Below are positions 43,182 to 54,286 of a stretch of 64,000 nt of DNA, piece after piece (positions within the stretch are counted from its first letter, which is position 1; every line of letters starts with the position of its first letter). Origin of the DNA: Amylostereum areolatum. Lineage: Eukaryota > Basidiomycota > Agaricomycetes > Russulales > Stereaceae. Made by a program: the position numbers and the translations under genes. The DNA lies in contig SAXG01000037.1 in assembly GCA_012932865.1 (NCBI GenBank), positions 372,001 to 436,000 of the forward strand, written 5' to 3'. The notes under the pieces were generated by a model. That model was not told the DNA's origin. It saw only the letters and a program-made list of their open reading frames with translations, and did no database searches.

Positions 43182-44381
43182 GATGAGTAGCCTAGGGTGC
43201 CTGCGGAAGCTGGCTCATTCAATCCTTGAGGCTGTCGAGATTTATACCACTCTCATTTACCGCAACGTGTTATATCACCCGAGGAACACGCGCATCTGCT
43301 ATAAAACCTCCGAGGAAGAGGCGAAAAGGGTAAACACGACGTTGGTCTCGGGGTGGTAAAGAGCACCTTTTCGCGAAAGACGTCGTCTGATGAACTCGAG
43401 CGGATAGGTGACACAGAAACACCGAGGTTCCATCCAACCATGCGCCTGCTGGGAAACACCGAGAGGACGACAGCCTATAGAAAGGAGTGAGTACAGCGTC
43501 GTAACGGAACGAGAAAGCCAAGTGTCCTTGCCGGACGGCCCGCTGCCGCTATAAACGGGGGGTTGTCTTGGACATTTGACCGGTGACCGGCTTGCCACGT
43601 CGATGTGTGCATCCATTGAGTGCATCGGGGTCGCCAGGATGGAGTAAAGTCGTCCGTACGAGGTTCAGCAGGGAGATTCTGCGCTCGGTGACCTGGAAAA
43701 TGACGCCGGGAGCCCGCGCGCAAAGTAGAATAGGCCTGCAACGAGCCAGTCGTTCAGCGTGAAGCATTTAAAAATGAGTGCGTCCATATGATATACATAG
43801 AGCTCACCGAAACCTCCGAGTCTGAGCTGTCTGAGGACGCCACTTTTTTGGTACTTCACACGATGTCAGTGTCGAGCCGTCCGAAACACCACCGACGACT
43901 CCCCAGGCAAGCATGGCTGTTATCTTGCGATCTGGGAGGTACCATGCATCTATGTAGGAACGTGAGCTTTGAAAAGAAGCACTGTGGTCCAAATCGTGGT
44001 CCTCCACAGTGCAAACTGCGTAAATCGAAGAAGGTGAGTGGTTGATCACGTGTGTATCGGACTCGGAGGGACGCGCCGGCGGCGCCGAAAGTCAACAAAC
44101 CTGGTTCACACTTCGAAGTCGCCTCAACGGTCGGCGGCCCATCCTTGTCTCATTGTCAATATTCAGACCTCCGTATTGTCTGGGAACGGTCGCCAATGCC
44201 CGGAATGGTCATCCCAAAGTTTGCCACCAGTCGCCTCGTCTCAGTGCCACCGTCATTCCAATGAAGAGGCTTGCCACCGTTCGACCGTTCGACATGTCCG
44301 GCTATATAACCCAAATGCTTTCAAAACCATCCCCCTCCCCTGCGACCCCCGTCGACTTGCCTCGAATCTCCCTACCTAGCA
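43182..44381. other. Divergent promoter region, no gene recognised
   Basis: 1.2 kb between GH74 (minus) and the MYND-type paralogue (plus). Overlapping short frames at 43.25-44.05 kb show no domain. It should hold the xyloglucanase promoter. Confidence 0.35.
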
Positions 44382-45168
44382 ATGCAGTCCCTCAAAGCCG
44401 ACGTCCCCCTACAAAATAAATCCGATCCTTCGACGGTGGACCCGGGCATGATCGCTTACATTCGCACCTTCAGGAATCCCATCGTTGCTGCCGACAACGA
44501 AGAGCTCCTTCAAGCGCCTCGCCCCTCGGAGATCGATATCGCGCAGCGCATGCTTAATATCTTACCGCTCGAGAGCCTCGTGGAAGCGGCGCACACTGGC
44601 CAAGACGCGAGACTGAAGGTCGAGCTGGGTCTGAGGTCAGTCGACCGTCCCCGCCCGTCAACGTTCAACGTTCAACGTTCAACCCGTGCGTCCCTCTCAC
44701 GCACCCTCCTACCTCCCCGACAGGCAATACAGCGGCTGGGGGATCGCGGAAGACAGAAGCGCGGCCGTGGCGCTCTGGCGCGCCGTCGCGACTGACGACT
44801 GGCTGAGGGCCGTGGGTGGCATGTCCGCGCCCCTCGCCGCGCGCTACCTCTGCATGTACCATCGGGACGCGTTTGGCGAGACCAAGGACGCGCACCACCT
44901 CCGGCAGTGCATGCACTGGGCCGAGCGCGCGGCCATGTACGTCTCGCCCCGGGACCTCCAGCGGCTGCAGGAGATCATCGTGGGCGCGCTGGGCGCGGAG
45001 GAGGCCAAGACGTGCATGCGGCGACCCGCGGAAGAACACGAGCCCGCGGGCGGGCAAAGGGCGAGGGAGACGCCCGACGGCGATGACGAAGCTGAAGTGC
45101 GGGCGCGCGAGGACAGGCCTCTTTCACAAGTTCACATGCGTATATATGTCCAATCCATGATTGTGTAA
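44382..45168 (+). CDS. MYND-type protein paralogue lacking the MYND finger
   Basis: Two exons: 44382-44635 and 44724-45168 (phase 2+1 gives LGLRQYSGWG). Exon 1 matches the N-terminus of the MYND gene at 55.4-56.7 kb (EIDIAQRMLNILPLESLVEA, ARLKVELGLR). Exon 2 matches its middle (YSGWGIAEDRSAAVALWRAV, ARYLCMYHRDAFGETKDAHH, MHWAERAAMY). It then ends in a short hydrophilic tail (EHEPAGGQRARETPDGDDEA) with TAA at 45166-45168. The Cys/His-rich MYND domain of the paralogue is absent, so this copy is shorter (about 232 residues) and cannot bind partners through MYND. The helical repeats look Sel1/TPR-like. It may be functional or a truncated duplicate. Confidence 0.7.
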
Positions 45169-46629
45169 TTCGGCCCTCTTCGTACGTGCCATTTGACCCA
45201 ATTCCGAGGCTGGTGTAATGGATTGGAGATGTTTTTTTTTTGACTGCTCCTGAGTCCTTACATATTTCTGTACGCGAACCTGGATGAAATCTCTGAGCTC
45301 CCATGGGGCTCCTGCTCCCGGGAGTCCCCTCCTTGTCTCCCTCCCTCCCCGACGTGGGTTCAGGCCGACTTGCGCGTCGTTCTTATTAAGTAGTGTCCCG
45401 AGAGCTGTCGGCACGTCACATTTTCATCAGCATGCGAGGTGAGAGCACGGGGACAGCAGGCTGAAGCTTGAAGAGATATACGTCGTGGTTCATGGAGTGG
45501 ATGAAAGAGTCAGAAAGACGCATTCACGAACGCGCTACGGGACCACCGCAACCGCGGAGGAAGCTTGTCGGGACCCGACAGACAGCCACGTGGCAGGGCT
45601 CTCTTGACCTCTAACCACCACCATCACTTGGGATTGGGGACCCCAAGTGGGTGCGTGGGAGGCCTGGGGAGGCGAGAACCTGGCTTGCCAGGCTCGTCAA
45701 AGTCGGCAGCCCTCCGCCGCAAGCCAGCGACGTATGCGGAACGTCGTTGGTACCCGCAGAACCGAGGCCGTCGACGTGGACGACGGCCCACCCCTCCTAC
45801 CCACCCCGGTTTTCCCCGCTGAGTTCTTGAGGCCCAGCAATGTCTGGCTCCCTCTCCTCTATGCGCCAGCGCTGTGAGGCGGCAGTGTGCCTGCAGCTGT
45901 CGTCGACGCCCGCTGGTATGGGGTCCGGTTCTTCATGGGGCTTTGCCCCCCTTCACCGCGTGGCCCCCGCGTGCGGTTCTCCCAACGCGCCGTCTCTTGC
46001 CACTCGAGTTCGACGCATCCCTTCCTTTCAACGACCCTTCCATCCTTCTGTCCGACTCTGTTCTACCATACTTTCCGTTCACCTGTACCCTTCGGGGAGC
46101 CGCATTTAGTCTTAGGTACTTGACGCGGGATATAAATGTATTCAAAAAACAAAAAAAAAAACAAAAAAAAAAAGACAGCCACGTGGCAATTCGACCAATC
46201 GGAGGTCGTCTGGATCACTACATGAATATTGAGCTCGATGATGCGGCTGTCCTTGTCTGAGGTTCTCAATTGATGTCGCGTTCGACGTCGGACTTGGTCG
46301 TACGGATTAGCGGGACCCCACCACTGCCGTCTGCCGCCATGACGCCTAGTGCTCCGCACCGCCACTGTCTTCAACTCCGGGTGTTCCTCTCTTAACCCTG
46401 TCTTTGTCTTTTCTGCCCCCAGCCCCTCTCCCATCTCCGAACCGCCCCGACCGTCGTGTCCACAGCTCTCTTTCGAACGACGAGACAAGAGCTGCTTACT
46501 TACCAGCACCGGTACGCTGCAATTCAATCTTCCTACCATGCACAGCCCAGCCACTTAACCCATGGTGGCAGACAGACGAAGGAGGACCCGCACGAACGAA
46601 CGACCGCCACCCCGCCTCACCTGATCGCC
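45169..46629. other. Intergenic with A-rich tract
   Basis: 1.46 kb without a recognisable gene. It contains an interrupted poly(A) tract (about 46144-46173) and a pyrimidine-rich promoter-like region before the DUF7330-like gene. Long frames seen here and into 48.2 kb are composition artefacts. Confidence 0.4.
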
Positions 46630-47958
46630 ATGATATACACCGGGAACGAGAAGAAGGACGCGCACGAGACACGCGTAGCGTTGGCCCGCGTGAGTGCGCT
46701 CACTCGTACGCCGCGACGTATCACCCCCGCCCGGCGACTGACCGGCAGGCTCCCTCCCAGTTCGAAACCTTGGGAGACGCCCCGCCGTCCTACCCCTCCG
46801 ACGAATTCCTCGCCCTCCCGGGCCCCTCCGCCCTCAACAGCCCCGCCCACGCCGGACATTCCGCCCCCGACCTGCACACTTACCCCCCACCCTCCCCATC
46901 GCAACTCCCCACCCCCCCGCCGTCCGCGCCTCCCCGCACCCACTCCGCACCGCAGACGCAGACGCACCGACACACCCGCACGCAGTCCTCGCCGCACCCG
47001 CCCGCGCCGCCTCGTGCACCGCTCAAGGCGCTTCTCGACGCCCCCGTCATCAACGGCGTCTTCCTCTCCTCCCGCAACGAGCCGCTCGAAGGTCCGTCTC
47101 GCCCGCCGCGACCGCTTCCCCCGCCCCCGTCCGCTCACCGCTCACCCCTCGGGTCCGCCCACAGGCGCCTGGCGCATCGACCCCGAGCTGAGCATGATCG
47201 GGACCCCCCCGAAGCGCGCCAAAGCCCGCCCGAAGCGCGTGCAGAAGGCGACGGCGGCGGACCCGCACGTCACGCTCGACACCCGCGCCGGCGCGATCAC
47301 CGCGCGGTTCTCGGTCATCGGACGCAGCCCGCGCACGCCGATGAAGGCGAGCGTGCGGATCACGACGCGGAGCGGGACCGTGCACGTCGATATGGTGCGT
47401 CCAGCTCCTCTGTCGGCTTGGGGGAAAAGGGGGGGGGGGGGGGGGGTACAACGTTGACCGTCCGTGTGTTCATGTGTGCAGAAGGAGCAGAGCCCGGGCC
47501 GCTACGTCGATTTGGACATCTATTCGAAGACAGGTGCGTCCCGTCCCCCCCCCCCCCCCCCTCTCTCCCTCTCCATTCCGTCCGACCGAGGGGCATGCTG
47601 ACGGCGCGACCGCACAGGCACGTCCACCGTGCTTCTCCCGAGGACGTTCTCGGGCGTCGCCGAGCTGCGCTCGCGCAAGGGCAAGCTCGAGGTGCTCGCC
47701 GCGCTCTCGCAGCACGCGCGCATCCTCAAGTCCACGGACGAAGAGGTGCTGCTGCTCATCGGCACCGTGCGCCCGCCGGACGCGCCGACGCAGCTCGCGG
47801 ACTACGTGCGCTTCAACTCGGAGGCGGGCACGGTGCGGATCGGGTTCACGGTCGAGGACGACAGGGCGGAGGTCGTCGTCGGGTTTTGGCAGAAGCTGGG
47901 GAAGATGCTCCGCGGGGGGGACGCCGGGGCGGAGGGAAGGCCCAAGGAAAAGGCGTGA
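46630..47958 (+). CDS. DUF7330-like protein, copy A
   Basis: Five exons join in phase: 46630-46689, 46749-47091, 47165-47394, 47482-47533, 47618-47958. The first half is disordered and Pro-rich with a PPxY-like segment (GDAPPSYPSDEF). The second half is a beta-rich domain: AWRIDPELSMIG, HVTLDTRAGAITARFSVIG, ASVRITTRSGTVHVDM, SPGRYVDLDIYSK, TSTVLLPRTFSGVAELRSRK, LEVLAALSQHARIL and VRIGFTVEDDRAEVVVGFW. Repeating R/T-R-x-G turns fit the right-handed beta arrangement of DUF7330/DUF4097-like domains. Function unknown, intracellular. Paralogue in the opposite orientation at 52.8-54.3 kb. Introns 3 and 4 carry an 18-G and a 17-C run. The DUF7330 name is from memory of the family's look and is moderately certain. 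Confidence 0.78.
47429..47446 (+). repeat. Poly(G)18 in intron of DUF7330-like gene A
   Basis: Uninterrupted run of 18 G shortly after the 47395 donor; a G-quadruplex-capable transcript segment if real. Confidence 0.85.
47545..47561 (+). repeat. Poly(C)17 in next intron of the same gene
   Basis: Uninterrupted run of 17 C after the 47534 donor, followed by a CT-rich stretch. Confidence 0.85.
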
Positions 47959-49107
47959 TTTGCTTTCGGCGGCGGCGGGCGTCTTACACTCACTTTTGTC
48001 GAATTGTTCTGCGACGACATTCATCATGCGGACTACACCTGTCTAACTTAATTGCATGCGTTGCCCCTCGGTGTACCCGTTCGGCACGTCCCCTCGAAGT
48101 CGTTGGAAGGCCGGCGGTGCAAGTCCATAATATGAACCTTGAAGTGACTTCGCGTCTTGAAGCTTGAGCAAAAAGGCCCTCCGACCAGGGAAACAATTCG
48201 CCGCGATTTGTTCGCGGGGACAAAGGTCGCGCACGTCCCCACGCAGTCGCACCCGAACACAAGCCCATCGAAACTCCGATAGATATATATATCGATACAC
48301 CGACATAGGATATGTATAACGCAGCGGTAGTACAGCAACACACACACACACACACACACACGCACGCACACGCACACGCACACGGATATCAAGGAGTACA
48401 CTCGTAGACAAAATATCGGACGGAGATCGCATGGAAGGCATGGAAAGGGGGGGGGGGGGGTGGGGGGGGGTGGAGGTGGTGTCCGCGGGAGGGTCGGACA
48501 CACGCAACGGGGCGCAGAACTGTGCGGTTAATGGAGGGGGGGGTGGAGGGTAAGGTAAGGGAGGGAGGGGGGTTGGTGGTAGACAAGGAGAGAGGCATGA
48601 CGCGCGGCGCAGGGCGAACGAACGAACGAACGAACGAACGAACGAAGAAATTAAAAGAGAGAGGGCGGGGATCGCGCAAGGGAGTGTGGGGGTGTGACGG
48701 GAGCAGATGCGGAACGACGGTCATTGGTGGGGTAGGCTAAGGTAGGGTAAAGTGATGCGATGTAGGGTAAGCCTCAACAGCAAGAGGGGGGGAGAGCAAC
48801 AGCGAACGGGGCACAGTCACAGAGACAGACGACGCGGACAGAGATGGCAGGGGCAGTACAGATGAGGAGCAGCGAGGCGAGATTGGCAATACACGGTGGG
48901 GTGGAGATGGAGACAGACAAAGCACAGGATTTGATGGGACGCGGGATGGGGCGCGAACGTGGAACGAGATGAGATGAGGTGGTGTAAGGTGAGGTGAGGT
49001 GAGATGCGGGCGGGGCGGGCGAGGGTGGTGGGTATGCAGCGCGTCCCGTGACACGATAGGTGTGGTTTTTTGTGTAGGGGGAGGACGGTCAGACCGGGGC
49101 TTTCCAC
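47959..49107. repeat. Intergenic low-complexity region
   Basis: Holds the 3' flanks of two converging genes. Microsatellites: a CA-rich tract about 48339-48383, G runs 48447-48470 (14 G, T, 9 G), GAAC tandem repeats about 48616-48646 and GA/GT-rich purine stretches to 49.0 kb. No gene. Confidence 0.75.
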
Positions 49108-51449
49108 CTAAACCGCGCGGGCGGGTATAGTCTCCTCAGGCATATCCGCGAGGTCGATGGGCGACGTAAAACTCGTGACCTGAGGAAATCGAACCGCACA
49201 CCCATCAGCCGCGCGCCCAACCCACCACCACCGAACAAACGCAAAACTGAAAAAAACACTCACGTAGGGATGCAACGACCTGCCCGAACTCCGCCTCTCC
49301 ACGCCCCACCGCCCCGCCCCCTCTCCCGACAACGATCGCGGCCGCGGCCGCGTCCTCCCCGGCGTCGTCTCGCGCCGCGTCAACCTCGGCAGCGCCCTCT
49401 CGGCCTCGTCCTGCTCGTCGTACGCCTCCGCGCGCGCCTTCCCCGCATCCTTGAACCGCCGCACGTCGTCCATCTCGTACTCCGGCGCGTCCTCGCACTC
49501 GCCCTCCTCCCCGTCCTCGCCCCCCCCGTCGCCGTCCTCCTCCTCGAGCGCGCTCTCGAACGAGCGCACGGTCGCGGGCGAGAGCGTGTCCCCGTACGAG
49601 CGCGTGCGCGCGGCGCGGTGGAGGAAGAGCACGCTGCGGGGCGTGTGCGGCGAGCCGAGCGCGTGGGGGGCCGCCGGGGCCGGGCTGGCGGGCGATTTGG
49701 GCGAGGCGGCGTCGGTGGGGGAGACGGCGTAGTCGGACGCGATGATCGAGCGCGTCGCGCCGGTGGCGGTCGAGAGCGTCGAGGGCGCCTTGTGGTGGTA
49801 GCCCGCGTCCTGCGCGACCGAGCGCGGGAAGAAGATCTGGGACGAGGGGTTCAGTCAGTCGAGCGAAGGGGGGGAGGGGGAGAGGAGAGATGGGAAGAAG
49901 AGCGTACCATGAGGGTGAGAGAGGAGGATACGAATTGACCGATGGCGGTGATCATGAGAAGGATGTCTGGGTGGGGTGGGATGGGTGTGAGGACGCGCGA
50001 TGGGGGAAGGTGATCGGGCGGGCGTACCGGACCAAAATCTGAATGGGACTCTCTCGTCAGCGGGGGCGTGCGATCGAAACGGGGCGCGGGGGGGAAGGAA
50101 CTCACAAGCTCTCGTTGATCTTGTGGGCACCCTGGATTCCGTCCAGAGCAAGGACGAGGAGCGGGACAGTAGCGCAGAATCGGAAGACGACGCGGACGAG
50201 CTACGGAACGAGATCAGCCCAACGGGCCCGGGGGGGGGGGGGGGGGGGGGGGGGGAGCGGGAGAAGCGTACGTTCATCTCGTAGAATGTGGAGAGACGGA
50301 CGACGACGTCGGGGTGCGCGCCTTCCTCCTTGACGTGACGCAGAAAGGCGGGGAAGCGGAAGAGGACGTAGAGGAAGGCGACGTTGGTCACGGTCGAGCT
50401 GAGCGAGCCGACGAGGAAGGTCCAGGCGTCCGTCTGAAGCGCCGGGAGAGGTCAGCGCGGGATGCGGGAACGGCGGGGGACGGGTCGTACTGTGACGAGA
50501 TCGTGCCGGGCGATCAAGGTGGTCAGCGGCATCCCGAGCATGGCGCCCACGCAACCTGCGAGAGGCGTGTCAGCGGAGGTGGAAAGCCGATGACGAACGG
50601 AAGACGCACAAGTGTACCACATGCGATACTCCCAGCTCGCGAACCAATCGCGCTTTTTAGGGCCCTGGTCCAGAAGGAAGAGCCAGAACGCGAGCTCTGC
50701 GGAGGGAGGGGGGGAGCGGCGGATGAGCGGGGGAGGGGCGCGCAAGCGCGTCGGCAGGGAGACCACACACCTTCAAAATGGATGACTCTACATCGGAACG
50801 TGGCGGGATCAGAACGGGAAAGGATCAAGCGGGAATGAACGGAGGGAACGCACTGTTCGAGCGCCCAAGCGATGCTGAAGACGAAGTACATGGCGAGCAG
50901 CATGTGTTGGTTGTGGGGGCGCCAGAGGTCGACGGGGCGGGGGATGGAGAAGCCGAGGAAGAGCGGATGGTCGGCGTCGGCGCCGCCACGGTCGGCGAGC
51001 GGGGCGCCGGTGGGAATGAGCAGGAAGCCTGATCGGTGGGGGGCGTCTCGTTTAGGGGTGCGGGGGGAAATGGAACGGAGAACGCACCCTCTCTGTACTT
51101 GAGCACGGTGATCCCGACGCTGAACACGACGAGCAAGGGCGTGGTGAGAAAGTAGGCGTACTGTGAGCGCGTGCTGGGTCAGCGGCGAGGGGAGGGGAAG
51201 GGACGGGGGATCGGGACGGACGGTCATGACGCGTTTGAAGGCGCCGGGCTGGCGACCCGAGTTCCAACGGATGCAGTTGAACTTGTCATAACTCCAGAGG
51301 TGGTAGAGGAGATATACGATAAACTACGCGCGAAACGTGAGCGTCCGGAGGCGAGGGGAGGAGGGGGAGGGGGAGAAAGGGGAGAAGGCGCGCACCAAGC
51401 AGGACAAGATAGCCCAAGTGAGAAACGCGGTCGGGGAACCGTTGCTCAT
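49108..51449 (-). CDS. Multi-spanning membrane protein with long acidic/Ser-rich tail
   Basis: Minus-strand gene with about ten short introns. Exons give successive hydrophobic segments: SNGSPTAFLTWAILSCLV, IVYLLYHLWSYDKFNCIRW, YAYFLTTPLLVVFSVGITVL, NQHMLLAMYFVFSIAWALEQ, ELAFWLFLLDQGPKKRDWFA with WEYRMWY, GCVGAMLGMPLTTLI, LVGSLSSTVTNVAFLYVLFR, LVRVVFRFCATVPLLVLALD and DILLMITAIGQFVSSSLTLM, about seven helices or more. A soluble tail of some 170 residues follows, Ser/Pro-rich then acidic (ESALEEEDGDGGGEDGEEGE), ending DLADMPEETIPARAV. The layout resembles a receptor or channel with a cytosolic regulatory tail, but no family is recognised. It is the centre of the mirrored gene block. Confidence 0.75.
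50230..50255. repeat. Poly(G)26 (poly(C) in the transcript) in an intron
   Basis: 26 uninterrupted G on the plus strand, within an intron of the minus-strand membrane protein gene, just after the donor following FYEMN. Confidence 0.85.
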
Positions 51450-52784
51450 GAGCGCGAATCTGAGGGGCCAGCCAGGGCAAAACAAAGAAAGGAGGAGGTT
51501 GCGAGAAAAGAAAGGGATGTGTGATACGGGAAGAAGAAGAGGAAAAGGAGGAGGAGGCGAAGGGGCGGTGGGTGAGACCAAGTCCCTACGCGCTTATATT
51601 GGATTAGATATCCCCTCCAATCATCCCCGTGACCTTCCAACTTCCCCACCTTGAACTTCAATGGTCTCCATCTTGTGTCGGCAGGCATCTCGGATCCCCC
51701 TCTACACCACCGCACCCTCCTCCATCCCCTTCGCCATGGCGAACTCAGGATCTTATCAACCCGCGCATGGGCACAGACGACGCGGGAAGGGGGGATCCAC
51801 TGCGCCTGCCAGTCCTTGGCCTGCACCAACCGTCTCCAAGAGCCTGAGCGAACAAACCCAAAGACCAGGTGATCAATTCGACGCTTCGGTCGGCATCGGT
51901 GAGTATATTGCAAGGACAACCAAAAAAAACCCTGTTCAAATCTGCATCGCTGCCTGATCCCTTCTCTCAATCGCTGGGGAAGGCGGTGCTACCCTGCACC
52001 GCGTTGCGCCCTCTCCGTCGTCGTCCTCCACATCTCTCAGCACCCCTGCGCCCGCCCATCACCCTCTCGGGAAAAGGACGGAGGACGGCGGCGCAGGCGG
52101 GCACGAGGCGGCGCGGCTCGACGACATGAGACCAATCGCATCGGCGATCGACAGGGATCACTAGCTGCACTGGGCGACCCCACGCCAGCAGGTACGTAGC
52201 CTGGGAGACAGATTCGACCCCGCACAAATTAAACCATACGGGTACGGGCGAACTCCCCAGCTGTCGAAGCTGAAGCTGAAGTCTCGGAGAGGACTGGCCC
52301 TTTGTGTCCGAGGGCGAAGACGGGCACTTACTCATGAACCGTTCTGTGAACGCGTTCCACTCATCGCGAGAGGGGAGCGGCTGGATGTACCAGGGCCAGG
52401 GATCGATGTGTTCCTACTTACCTTCCAAGCCGCGTTTAGAAGCTCGCGAGTCGAGTCCAAGTCGAAGGCTGAACGTGCCAGTTGAACGCGGGTTTCACCT
52501 CTCCTCGGGCAATGCGCATGGGGTACCCGCCACAGGAGAGACGGGTCACGAACGGGCTCCTAACTCTGTTTCGCTGATCTGTCCGAGGCAATGATACATG
52601 GAAGTCCATACAGTAGTATGTATATATACACGCACAGTCACGGTCCTGGCACGTCGCGTCCATCGCATGAGAAAGAATCAACGACATCTGTAGCGAGTGG
52701 CAAGCACACGCGATCCGACGGCCGACGAGCAGTACAGCCCATCATCGCCCCACCCCTCCATCGCCTCCCCCAAACCCGCTAGCC
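51450..52784. other. Intergenic, possible small gene
   Basis: Between two minus-strand genes. A plus-strand frame at 51661-51957 (98 codons, MVSILCRQASRIPLYTTAPS...) has a presequence-like start and a GTGAGT donor near 51898, but no recognisable domain; I leave it uncalled. Nothing else convincing. Confidence 0.3.
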
Positions 52785-54286
52785 CTACCTATTCTTATTC
52801 GTGATCCCACCACCGCCGTCCCCCACCCGCGCCTTCTCCCCGACGCCCACCGTCAACAGCCTCCCGAGCCTCCGCCAGAACCCGACCACGGCCTCCTCCC
52901 GATCGTCCTCCTCGGTGTACCCGACCCGCAGCGTGCCCGCGCGCGACGCGTACCGGACGTAGTCCGCGAGCTGCGCGGTGTCGCCCGCGCCGACGAGCAG
53001 CAGGATCTCCTCGTCCGTCGCCTTGAGCACGCGCGCGTCGCGCGCGAGCGCCGCGAGCACCTCGAGCTTGCCCTTGCGCGAGTGCAGCTCTATGACGCCC
53101 GCGAAGGACTTGGGGAGGAGGAGGGTGGAGTCGCCTGCGTCGTTCGGCTCGCCGTTCAGTTTCGCGCTGCGGTCGAGAGGGGACGGCGTCCGGGGAGGGG
53201 GACTCACTCACCGCGCTTCGAGTACACGTCCAGATCCAAGTACCGCCCCGCGCTCTTCTCCTGCTGAAAAAGCACCGTCGCCGCCCCATCAGCCTCCGTC
53301 ATCCCCGAGCACACACAAAGCAACAACAAAAAAAGTAAACACGCACGACGTCCAGCCGCACCGCCCCGCTCCGCGTCGTCACCCGCACGCTCGCCTTCCG
53401 GCCCTCGCCCCGCGCGCGCCCCACGATCCCCAGCCGCGCGCGGATCGCGCCCCGGCGCGTGTCGAACGCGAGGTTGGGCGCGGTCGCCATCGCTTTGCGC
53501 GCGCGGCGCGGACGGACGCGGGCGGCGGTCGGCGGGGGCGCGGCGGCGGCCATGCGCAGGTCCGGGTCGATCCGCCAGGAGCCTGTGGGCGGGGGAGTGG
53601 GGGGAGTCAGTGTGGGGTTGGGGTTGCGGCGGGGAGTACGGTGAGACGCATGTGGAGAGAAGGGTGAGACGCGTGTGAGGAGAAGGGCGAGACGCGTGTG
53701 GGGAGAGGGGGGGAGGTGAGGTGGGAGGTTGATGATACGGGGATGGGGACACGTGTGTGCGGGTGGGGGGATGTCTGGGGGGTTGGGCTGGGGAACACGT
53801 ACCGGTTATAGGCTCATCGTGCATCGAGATGAAGATGCCGTTCATCGCCGGTGCGTCGAGGAGCGGAGGACGGCAGATGGTGGCTCTCGCGCGCGCGTGC
53901 GCGGGCAGCGTGGCGGTCGAGGGGGTGATACGCGCGCGCGGGGGAACGAAGACGGAGACGGTCGTGGCGTTTCGAGGGTGCGCGCCCTGGGGGCGCTGAG
54001 GCGCTGAGTGCGTGCGCGCGCGCGGGGTGGGAGGTATATATGCGGAGGGGATGAGGGCGGAAGCGGGGGGGGAGGGCGGGGCGGGCGCGGACATGAGCAC
54101 GAGCGTCGTCGGGCGTTTGGTGGTCGGAGGGGGTCGCGCGTCCGTCGATCGCGGGGTGGCGCTTTGGGCGCGGCGGCTGGGGTTGGAGCTGGAGCTGGGC
54201 GGGAGAGGCGGGAGGGCGTGGTCGCGAGAAGGACCGGGTTCGGGGAGGGCGGAGAGCGTGTGGTACGGCGGAGGCTGCTCCTCCAC
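52785..54286 (-). CDS. DUF7330-like protein, copy B
   Basis: Inverted paralogue of the gene at 46.6-48.0 kb. The N-terminal half is Pro/Ser-rich and disordered with a PPxY motif (MEEQPPPYHTLSALPEPG), then FVPPRARITPSTATLPAHAR and LDAPAMNGIFISMHDEPITG. The beta domain follows: SWRIDPDLRM, NLAFDTRRGAIRARLGIVG, ASVRVTTRSGAVRLDV, QQEKSAGRYLDLDVYSKRG, STLLLPKSFAGVIELHSRKG, LEVLAALARDARVLKATDEE and LADYVRYASRAGTLRVGYTE. It ends with a short Gly-rich tail (DGGGGITNKNR, stop 52785). Introns sit at the same places as in copy A. Function unknown. Confidence 0.78.

Noticed and set aside
46404..48167. 587-codon plus-strand frame
   Set aside because: It reads through introns, including the poly(G) and poly(C) runs. 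It uses the right frame only in parts; the five-exon DUF7330-like model explains the locus.
48043..48507. Minus-strand frames with Cys-Val and His-Thr runs
   Set aside because: Translation of the CA/TG microsatellite; no coding character.
49270..49938. 222-codon plus-strand frame
   Set aside because: Arg/Val-rich antisense of the membrane protein tail exon.
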